Assembly (NCBI GenBank): GCA_022837485.1
Contig: JALHHH010000008.1
Span: 105,963 to 112,212 of the forward strand
From: Bacteroidales bacterium
GTDB taxonomy: Bacteria; Bacteroidota; Bacteroidia; Bacteroidales; Lentimicrobiaceae
Reading direction: 5' to 3'
Length of the DNA stretch: 6,250 nucleotides
Positions 1 through 5,472 of this stretch are shown here, in pieces. Both the position numbers and the translations under genes were made by a program. How positions within the stretch are numbered: the first letter of the stretch is position 1; each line of letters begins with the position of its first letter. The notes under the pieces were generated by a model. The model ran no database searches. It was not told the origin of the DNA and saw only the letters and a program-made list of their open reading frames with translations.

Positions 1-949
1 TCCGGTCGTTGAACGGGATAAATTCGAAGAACAATCCATTGTCGAGAACCAGCTGCATAGAACCTGTGTTGGGTCTGGTCTGAAAGGCGATAAAACCTTC
101 CGAGGCCAGGTAGGTTTCAATGTAGGTAATGGGTCTGGCAAGCAGTTTCTCAAACGTTTTAACATAAGGGGCAAAGGAAACGCCACCATGCACATAAATG
201 GAGAGGTTTGGCCAGATGTCGTGTATGGTTTTCACGTTGTAGTGCCTGATAATTCTCTCCATCAGTATCTGCAGCCATGCCGGCACGCCGACGATAACGC
301 CTATGTCCCAGTCGGGGGCTTTGCGCACAATTTCATCGAGCTTGGTGCTCCAGTCGCGTTCTTTCGAGATACGGTTGCCGGGTTTGTAGAAGTGCTGAAA
401 CCAAAAAGGTATATTGCCGGCCGTTATACCCGAAAGGTCGCCTTCGTAGTAGGTGCCGTTGTACTGAAGGTGTGTGCTGCCTCCCAGCATCAGTATCCCC
501 TTTTCGTAAAAGTCGCGCGGGAAGTCGTATCTGGCAAGGGAAAAAATCTGGCGTATACTGGTTTTCTTGATGGCTTTCAGCATATCGGCCGTTACCGGGA
601 TGTATTTACTGGAAGCTTCGCTGGTGCCCGAACTCAGGGCAAAATACTTAACTCTTCCGGGCCAGCTGACGAATGCTTCGCCGTTCAGCGTGCGGTACCA
701 CCACCTCTGATGAATGGCATTGTAATCGTGCAGGGGTACTTTATTCCGGAATGCTTCTACGAAATCTTTCCGCCGAAGCATGTTCCCGAATTCATACGTC
801 TCACCAAGAGCCGTATACTGGGCTTCGCGAAGCAGTTTGCGAAGCGTGGCCTGTTGTTGTTTGCCGGGCGACACGCGCCTGATCTTTTCGAGAGGTATCC
901 TGCTCGGAAATTCAATGGCACTTTTGATAATGGATCCCAGGATTGGCAT
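1..949 (-). CDS. GH3 auxin-responsive promoter family protein (acyl-adenylate/amide synthetase-like), 3' end cut by window edge
   Basis: The minus frame is open from an ATG at 949-947 to the window edge, giving 316 visible residues that begin MPILGSIIKS. GH3 proteins are usually about 500 residues, so roughly the C-terminal third is missing. The ATP-binding signature SSGTSEASSKYIP lies at residues 106-118 and matches the GH3 phosphate-binding SSGTT-x-G-x-x-K-x-IP pattern. ETYLASEG (278-285) and FFEFIP (307-312) match the next two adenylate-forming motifs. Plant GH3 enzymes adenylate a carboxylic acid (indole-acetate, jasmonate) and conjugate it to an amino acid. Bacteroidota homologues are common, but I know of no established substrate. 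There is no signal peptide or membrane segment, so it should be cytoplasmic. No Shine-Dalgarno precedes the ATG, which is normal for the phylum. It is divergent from the gene at 1177. The family call is firm; the substrate is unknown. Confidence 0.93.
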   Translation of the reverse strand, partial: MPILGSIIKSAIEFPSRIPLEKIRRVSPGKQQQATLRKLLREAQYTALGETYEFGNMLRRKDFVEAFRNKVPLHDYNAIHQRWWYRTLNGEAFVSWPGRVKYFALSSGTSEASSKYIPVTADMLKAIKKTSIRQIFSLARYDFPRDFYEKGILMLGGSTHLQYNGTYYEGDLSGITAGNIPFWFQHFYKPGNRISKERDWSTKLDEIVRKAPDWDIGVIVGVPAWLQILMERIIRHYNVKTIHDIWPNLSIYVHGGVSFAPYVKTFEKLLARPITYIETYLASEGFIAFQTRPNTGSMQLVLDNGLFFEFIPFNDR

Positions 950-1046
950 AGGTGGTTGTTTTGGTTAAGCGGGTGTTTTTAGCGAGCGTAAAATTAATAT
1001 TTTTATAGTGTTGCAGTACCAGTTGCAGTTTGCTTTGTTTTTACCG

Positions 1047-1081
1047 TGCATATGCCTGAGCCGGAGTGCGGCATAAATGCA
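1047..1081. repeat. Imperfect inverted repeat in the divergent intergenic region
   Basis: TGCATATGCC at 1047-1056 pairs with GGCATAAATGCA at 1070-1081. Five pairs (TGCAT/ATGCA) and five pairs (ATGCC/GGCAT) are separated by a two-base AA bulge on the right arm, and the loop is 13 bases. No T-tract follows on either strand, so it does not look like an intrinsic terminator. A regulator site or a chance palindrome are the alternatives. The left arm also contains the perfect 8-base palindrome GCATATGC (1048-1055). Confidence 0.35.
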
Positions 1082-1126
1082 GGAAGCCATTGCCGTTTTT
1101 GCAACAGGTACAGTCTGGTTGCATGC

Positions 1127-1157
1127 TTGATTTTGCTCCTTAAATACTGTAGATTTG
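1127..1157 (+). promoter_or_regulatory. Candidate Bacteroidota-type promoter (-33/-7) for the EEP gene
   Basis: TAGATTTG at 1150-1157 matches the Bacteroidota -7 consensus TAnnTTTG exactly. A TTG at 1127-1129 (CTTG, three of four bases of the TTTG -33 element) lies 20 bases upstream, within the usual spacing. Transcription would begin around 1163-1166, giving a leader of only about a dozen bases before the ATG at 1177. Such short leaders without a Shine-Dalgarno are common in this phylum. It is called from motif match only. Confidence 0.5.
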
Positions 1158-1176
1158 TATAATAGCCCTTAACGTT

Positions 1177-2253
1177 ATGTCAGGAAAAAACAAATTCAGG
1201 ATTGTACTCCGCCTGCTGGCCGGAATAGTTGCAGGAATAGTGATTCTTTTCGCATTATTCCTTGCTGTGCAAACCATTGCAGAATACAAGCCGGATGAAC
1301 GTGAGTATTTTGATGCGAAGGGGGAGGCAACTGCCATCCCAGATACCCTGACAATAACTTCATACAACATCGGGTATTGCGGACTGGGAGCAGAGATGGA
1401 CTTCTTTTACGAAGGTGGTACCATGGACAGACCAACGCGTGAGCAAACCGGTGTTTTTAAGCAGGGCGTCTTGGACCGGCTGCAGCAATTTAATTCGTCC
1501 GATTTTATTCTGATCCAGGAGATCGATACCTGCTCAAAGCGTAGCTGGTATGTTAATCAGATGCAGGATCTGAGCCGGGCGCTGGAGACGTACGTCGCGT
1601 TTTTTGCGCTTAATTACAAGGCATGGGTTCCGCTGCCTGTAGCAAAACCCATGGGCAAGGTGAGGGCAGGACAAGCTACCTTCAGCCGGTATAATCCCTC
1701 CGAAGTGGTTCGTTATGCCTTTTCCGAAGGGTATTCGTGGCCAATGAGCCTGTTTATGCTGAAGCGCTGTTATCTTGTTACACGCTATAAAACCTCCGGA
1801 GGAAACGAGCTGGTGCTGGTAAACATCCACAATTCGGCCTTCAGCGATGCCGCAGAAATCCGGAAAACGGAGCTGGCAGAACTTAAACAACTGATGGAAA
1901 GCGAATTTGCCCAAGGGAATTTTGTAATCGTCGGAGGCGACTGGAACCAAAACCCGCTTGGTTTCGATACGACCGGACTTCTCCCAAATTATCTGCCCAA
2001 GGTTATAGTGCCACCGATACCGGACGATTTCCTGCCGGATGGCTGGAGGTTTGCCTTTGACCCCCTGCACAGTACCAACCGCGATGTGGATGTGCCGTAT
2101 ACCGCAGGCAAAACAAAAACAACTTTGATCGATTTCTTCGCCCTTTCCCCCAACGTTGCCTTGCTGAATGCTGAAACTACTGCCACAGGTTTTGCCGAAG
2201 CCGACCACCAGCCGGTTACGGTCAGGGTGGCTCTGCATGGCAATAACCCCTGA
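1177..2253 (+). CDS. Membrane-anchored endonuclease/exonuclease/phosphatase family protein
   Basis: 358 residues. A basic N-terminus (GKNKFR) is followed by one strongly hydrophobic segment, about residues 9-34. That predicts N-in topology with the catalytic domain (about 57-354) outside the inner membrane, in the periplasm. Residues of the DNase I-like EEP fold are all visible: N64 in SYNIGYC, E115 in IQEID (metal-binding Glu), H218 in VNIHNSAF, D255 and N257 in GGDWNQNP, D319 in LIDFF, and D343-H344 in EADHQPV. The enzyme should therefore be an active metal-dependent phosphoesterase. The family spans nucleases, sphingomyelinases and inositol phosphatases, and the substrate cannot be read from the sequence. 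The stretch MDFFYEGGTMDR (74-85), after the first motif, resembles a bacterial EEP subgroup known to me only by its generic name. No Shine-Dalgarno precedes the ATG. The gene stands alone and converges on the lipoprotein gene. Confidence 0.92.
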   Translation: MSGKNKFRIVLRLLAGIVAGIVILFALFLAVQTIAEYKPDEREYFDAKGEATAIPDTLTITSYNIGYCGLGAEMDFFYEGGTMDRPTREQTGVFKQGVLDRLQQFNSSDFILIQEIDTCSKRSWYVNQMQDLSRALETYVAFFALNYKAWVPLPVAKPMGKVRAGQATFSRYNPSEVVRYAFSEGYSWPMSLFMLKRCYLVTRYKTSGGNELVLVNIHNSAFSDAAEIRKTELAELKQLMESEFAQGNFVIVGGDWNQNPLGFDTTGLLPNYLPKVIVPPIPDDFLPDGWRFAFDPLHSTNRDVDVPYTAGKTKTTLIDFFALSPNVALLNAETTATGFAEADHQPVTVRVALHGNNP

Positions 2254-2275
2254 TAGCAAGTGATTCTTTAACTTC

Positions 2276-2318
2276 TCCGGTGCTGACAGGCAGTCAGGAA
2301 TGGCTCTCGGATTTTTTT
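2276..2318 (+). terminator. Possible weak intrinsic terminator after the EEP gene
   Basis: A perfect 5-bp hairpin, CTGAC/GTCAG (2283-2287 with 2293-2297, loop AGGCA), sits inside a second short pairing, TCCGG with TCGGA (2276-2280 with 2307-2311, one G-U pair). A run of seven T (2312-2318) follows at once. The stem has an asymmetric internal loop and is not GC-rich, so the strength is doubtful. Its position 22 bases after the stop codon, in a convergent gap, supports the call. Confidence 0.4.
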
Positions 2319-2335
2319 AATCGTTCGGCATTGCC

Positions 2336-2350
2336 TGCAAATGCTTTGCA
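2336..2350. repeat. Perfect inverted repeat in the convergent gap
   Basis: TGCAAA (2336-2341), loop TGC, TTTGCA (2345-2350) form a perfect 6-bp stem a few bases beyond the stop codon of the minus-strand lipoprotein gene. An alternative, mutually exclusive pairing is GCATT (2328-2332) with AATGC (2340-2344). No T-run follows on the minus strand, so it is not a classic terminator for that gene. It could still protect the mRNA 3' end, or be chance. Confidence 0.3.
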
Positions 2351-2357
2351 CCGTGCT

Positions 2358-3257
2358 TTATTTTCTTTTGGTGTCGGGCTCACCCACGGTAAACTGTTTT
2401 AGTTCTGTATTTATTTCGTCTTCCCATTTTTGAAGAGCCGCTTTATTTTCACCATATTCTGTCTCCACATAAAACCTTGTTACAGCATTTTTCATATCCA
2501 TATCATACATGTTAATGATGCCATAGAGTTTCCGTTTGTTTGAAATTTTTGGTTTTCGTGAATTCAGATCCTGCTCCAGTCTTTTGGCATAGAGATGGGT
2601 TAATGAAAAGAGCAGCTCAATTTGTTTTTCATTTTCAGCGGTTCTGAAAGATTTTTTAGCCTTAGAGACATCGCAGTAAAAAGTCCCCTGGGCTTTATAA
2701 TCTTTAAAAGCACCTGTCCAGGGCGATATCCTCCAGCTAATATAAATTCTTGAGCTGAACTCATAAGGGATTTCGCTTGTTTCCGGCAGTTCAATCAAAA
2801 AGTTGTCCCACGTGATTTTCGTTTTATCCTCCCAGCCGATCGTTTTCCGGGCATCTTCTTTCAGTATGGGTTTTGAAGTTTCATTTATTTCAACGTAATA
2901 GTAATTAGCGATACACCTGTAACAGGCACTTCTGGGATAAGGTGGTGCATCTTCGCCCGGCTTTATTTCCAGAGTGATGTTTATAAGGTTGGCATTCAGA
3001 TTACATGCATTGGTTTTTAATATTTCCATGGCTGCCTCTTCCGAGCAAACTTTCCGGCGCATGTAAACGACTGGCTCATCAAGCGTTATGCTTCCCAGAT
3101 ATTGGGTATTGAGCCCGAAAAGGTCGCTTTTTTTCCGAATTTCAGGATTGCAGGTGGTATCTGCCGGGGCTGGAGCGGCGGATTGAAAATTTGTGCTGAT
3201 TTTATGGGAGCAAGCGGTCAGCAAAGCGACGGACACCAGCAGTAACAGTTTTCTCAT
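2358..3257 (-). CDS. Lipoprotein, degenerate DUF922-like putative metalloprotease relative
   Basis: 299 residues from an ATG at 3257-3255. The N-terminus MRKLLLLVSVALLTAC is a textbook SPII signal with lipobox LTAC and lipidated C16. The residues after it (SHKISTN) lack the acidic run of the Bacteroidota surface-export signal, so the protein probably stays on the periplasmic face. Six further cysteines occur (36, 71, 85, 112, 115, 195), including a C-x-x-C at 112-115. The C-terminal half (about 147-290) recalls, from memory, Bacteroidota DUF922-like proteins: KITWDNF (147-153), then a helix where those proteins carry H-E-x-x-H, then ETEYG (265-269) and W278 near the end. Here the helix reads LLFSLTHLYAKRL (215-227) with only H221 left, so zinc-dependent activity is unlikely. 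Four sampled lines (2461-2700) are about 36 percent GC, against about 53 percent in two lines of the next gene. The lipoprotein call is firm; the family link is tentative. Confidence 0.85.
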   Translation of the reverse strand: MRKLLLLVSVALLTACSHKISTNFQSAAPAPADTTCNPEIRKKSDLFGLNTQYLGSITLDEPVVYMRRKVCSEEAAMEILKTNACNLNANLINITLEIKPGEDAPPYPRSACYRCIANYYYVEINETSKPILKEDARKTIGWEDKTKITWDNFLIELPETSEIPYEFSSRIYISWRISPWTGAFKDYKAQGTFYCDVSKAKKSFRTAENEKQIELLFSLTHLYAKRLEQDLNSRKPKISNKRKLYGIINMYDMDMKNAVTRFYVETEYGENKAALQKWEDEINTELKQFTVGEPDTKRK

Positions 3258-3346
3258 GGAAGTTGTGGATTATTTTATGAAGCGAATGTATGGAGAATAA
3301 TTGTATTTTCCGGACGGATGCACATGTTCCGGTCTGAGATACGTTT

Positions 3347-4483
3347 TTACATTCCGTCGTCTGCAAACAGGTCAGCGGCTATGCCGTCGGCCATAAGTTT
3401 ACCGGCAGATGTCAGCGTGTAGCAGCCTTTTGCATACGACACCAGTTCTGCATCAATAAACCGGCCGATACCTGTTTTAAAATCATTCAGGTAACTTAAC
3501 CCGAAACGCTGCAGCAGTTCTTCTTCTTTGCATCCCCACATGGTTCGCAGTCCGGTCATTACGTATTCGTTGTACCGCTGGACTGTGCCCAGGGTTTCGG
3601 AGCCTTGCGGGATGCTGCCGGTTTCTATGGCCTGCAGGTATTCTTTGATTCCGGATACATTCCATTGTCTGGATTTTCCATCGAACGAATGTGCCGAAGG
3701 ACCCAGTCCCAGGTAGGGTTCTCCTTTCCAGTAGGCTGTATTATGCCGGGCATACCGGTCTGGTTTGCAGAAATTGGAGATTTCGTAATGCAGGTATCCG
3801 GCGTTTTCCATGGCTTCCATCAGCATCCGGAAGTGACGTACTGTCTGAACTTCATCCACAGGGGCCAGTTTTCCCCTTCGTATCAGCACATCCAGGGCTG
3901 TGCGCGGTTCTACCGTTAGTGCATAAGCCGATAGGTGCGGAATGTTTCTATCGATGATCTTCTGCAGGTTTCCGGACCAGGCATCGTCGCTCAGCACAGG
4001 GAATCCGTAAATCAGGTCGATGGTAAGGTTTTCAAATCCGTGATCCTGAGCCAGGTCAATGCATTCCAGGGCTTTGTTTCCTGTGTGGATGCGGTTCAGA
4101 TAGTTCAGATCCTCATCGCGGAACGACTGAACGCCCATACTCAGGCGGTTGATGCCGAGCTCTTTCCATTCTTTCAGACTGTCGCGGCTCACATCGTCGG
4201 GATTGGCTTCCAGGGTTATTTCCGCATCCTCCGAAAGGGTAAAGGTGTTAGTAACGGCATCCATAATCCCGCCAAGGAGAGAAGGATGGAGCAGGGAAGG
4301 GGTTCCGCCGCCGAAATAAACGGATGTAACGGTTGCGCCGTTAAGATACGAATGCTGCAGCACGGCTTCACGGGCTATGGCCGATGCAACTTCGGGCATA
4401 AATTTCGCGGAAGCGACGGAGAAGAAGTTGCAATAATGGCATTTCTGCCTGCAATAGGGGATATGTATATAAATTCCTGCCAA
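3347..4483 (-). CDS. hemW: Radical SAM family heme chaperone HemW
   Basis: 378 residues, the normal length. The N-terminus carries the radical SAM cluster motif C11-x3-C15-x2-C18, followed by N19-F20. HemN oxygen-independent coproporphyrinogen oxidases have a further cysteine at that second position, so this is HemW, not HemN. GGGTPSLL (58-65) is the SAM-binding glycine motif, and MGVQSF (116-121) and HNTAYW (247-252, the heme-ligand histidine motif) are HemW-typical. The C-terminal part (about 300-375) is the HemN_C wing. Known HemW proteins bind heme and pass it to target proteins such as respiratory enzymes; they are often misannotated as coproporphyrinogen dehydrogenase. The start is taken at TTG (4483-4481), which gives the usual MAGIYIHIPYC beginning. 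The frame stays open upstream only to a TAA at 4537-4535 and contains no ATG, and the next ATG lies past the cluster cysteines. It lies 47 bases after the lipid kinase and is probably co-transcribed. Confidence 0.95.
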   Translation of the reverse strand: MAGIYIHIPYCRQKCHYCNFFSVASAKFMPEVASAIAREAVLQHSYLNGATVTSVYFGGGTPSLLHPSLLGGIMDAVTNTFTLSEDAEITLEANPDDVSRDSLKEWKELGINRLSMGVQSFRDEDLNYLNRIHTGNKALECIDLAQDHGFENLTIDLIYGFPVLSDDAWSGNLQKIIDRNIPHLSAYALTVEPRTALDVLIRRGKLAPVDEVQTVRHFRMLMEAMENAGYLHYEISNFCKPDRYARHNTAYWKGEPYLGLGPSAHSFDGKSRQWNVSGIKEYLQAIETGSIPQGSETLGTVQRYNEYVMTGLRTMWGCKEEELLQRFGLSYLNDFKTGIGRFIDAELVSYAKGCYTLTSAGKLMADGIAADLFADDGM

Positions 4484-4530
4484 GGCGCTATTGATTTTAT
4501 AATGGTTTGTTCCGGTGAATTTTCCGGTTT

Positions 4531-5463
4531 TCAGTTACCGGCAACAACGGTAATGCCAAGAGGGATTACCTCAAAATGCATGGGGGTATGGCCCAGGGAT
4601 TCGCCGTCGGTTTCGAGAAACATGGGCTGTTCCGAATCGATTTCAACCTTTGCTCCCCTGAATGTTTTTACCTGGGGAAGTTTGAGGAACGAGCCGTCGT
4701 AGAGTTTCTTTACGCTACGAATCACCAGAAGCCTGCTGACGCGGGTAATGACGGTAACATCGAAAAGGCCGTCGTCGGGGATGGCATTGGGAGCCTGCAT
4801 CATACCGCCCCCGTTGAAGCGGCATATGGCAACGCTCATGGTAAATACCCCGGCTTTAAGCTCTTGTCCGTCCACTTTAACGCGTGCGGTGGTTGCCTTA
4901 TAGCTTATAAGGCTGGCAAACAGACTGATGAGGTAGGAAAACGGGCCGCTTTTCCCCTCTTGTTTCACCTTGTTGGTACGTTTGGCAACCATGGCATCGA
5001 ATCCGAGACCGGCCATATTGATGAAATGCCGGTGTTTCTGAAGATTCTTGTACATATAGGTGACTTTTCCCACATCCTGAATGCGGGTATTGCCCTGCAC
5101 AATTACGTCAATGGCTTCTTTGTATCCGGAAGGTATGTTGAATGAACGGCCCCAGTCGTTGCCGGTACCTACGGGAATCATGGCCAGAATTATGCGATCG
5201 GGGGGATATTTTTTTTGTGTGTAAACGCCGTTGACTACTTCGTTGAGGGTGCCGTCGCCTCCAACCACGATAATTTTGCGGAATCCGGCTTCAATGTGTT
5301 TTCGGGCGAGGCGCACGGCGTGGTTCGGGTGTTCGGTAAAGACGTTGGTGAAGCTGAGTCCAGCCTCGTTCATCAAACGGGCTATTTCCAGCCAGTCTTT
5401 CTCCCCTTTACGGCGTCCTGCATTGGGATTAACGATAACAAACCATTCGTTGCCTGCGTCCAT
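4531..5463 (-). CDS. Diacylglycerol/lipid kinase family protein (YegS/DgkB type)
   Basis: 310 residues, typical of the DAGK_cat family of soluble lipid kinases. Visible motifs in order are NPNAG (12-16), VVGGDGTLNEVVNG (66-79, the nucleotide-binding GGDGT loop), GTGNDWGR (99-106), PDDGLFD (229-235, containing the likely catalytic-base aspartate of DgkB), and ETDGE (284-288). All core residues are present, so it should be an active kinase. Family members phosphorylate diacylglycerol or other lipid alcohols (phosphatidylglycerol for YegS, sphingoid bases for LcbK-like members). The actual lipid cannot be decided here, and Bacteroidota sphingolipid metabolism makes a sphingoid substrate conceivable. 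There is no signal peptide, so it should be cytoplasmic at the membrane surface. The ATG at 5463-5461 follows the glycosyltransferase stop by 9 bases, which suggests translational coupling in one transcript. The stop is TGA. Confidence 0.93.
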   Translation of the reverse strand: MDAGNEWFVIVNPNAGRRKGEKDWLEIARLMNEAGLSFTNVFTEHPNHAVRLARKHIEAGFRKIIVVGGDGTLNEVVNGVYTQKKYPPDRIILAMIPVGTGNDWGRSFNIPSGYKEAIDVIVQGNTRIQDVGKVTYMYKNLQKHRHFINMAGLGFDAMVAKRTNKVKQEGKSGPFSYLISLFASLISYKATTARVKVDGQELKAGVFTMSVAICRFNGGGMMQAPNAIPDDGLFDVTVITRVSRLLVIRSVKKLYDGSFLKLPQVKTFRGAKVEIDSEQPMFLETDGESLGHTPMHFEVIPLGITVVAGN

Positions 5464-5472
5464 GTCCGGGTT

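Larger units (their letters stand above)
950..1176. other. Divergent intergenic region with promoters for both flanking genes
   Basis: This is the longest gene-free stretch, 227 bases between two divergent start codons, so promoters for both genes should lie here. The rightward gene has a good candidate (listed separately). For the leftward GH3 gene the best -7 candidate on the minus strand is TAATTTTA (996-989), one mismatch from TAnnTTTG, but no TTTG -33 element stands at a suitable distance, so I do not call it. The word GTTGCA occurs at 1010-1015, 1022-1027 and 1119-1124, and inverted (TGCAAC) at 1100-1105. The first two copies are 12 bases apart, roughly one helical turn. I see no small ORF or RNA gene here. 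Confidence 0.6.

Noticed and set aside
188..982. Long plus-strand open frame (264 codons) opposite the GH3 gene
   Set aside because: The minus strand here encodes all GH3 motifs in an uninterrupted frame; the plus reading has no recognisable domain and is its antisense shadow.
1534..2259. Minus-strand open frame (241 codons) opposite the EEP gene
   Set aside because: The plus strand carries the complete set of EEP catalytic residues; the reverse frame shows no family features.
3283..3290. TACATTCG on the minus strand as a -7 element for the lipoprotein gene
   Set aside because: One mismatch to TAnnTTTG and no TTTG at the right distance upstream; not enough to call a promoter, although one is expected in 3258-3346.
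3302..3340. CCGGA/TCCGG inverted repeat after hemW as a terminator
   Set aside because: Only five base pairs with a loop of about 13 bases and no T-run on the minus strand; too weak to call.
3935..4702. Plus-strand open frame (255 codons) spanning the hemW/lipid kinase junction
   Set aside because: It is antisense to two clear genes and crosses their boundary, with no recognisable product.
4576..5145. Plus-strand open frame (189 codons) opposite the lipid kinase
   Set aside because: Shadow of the kinase gene; no domain, signal or start context of its own.
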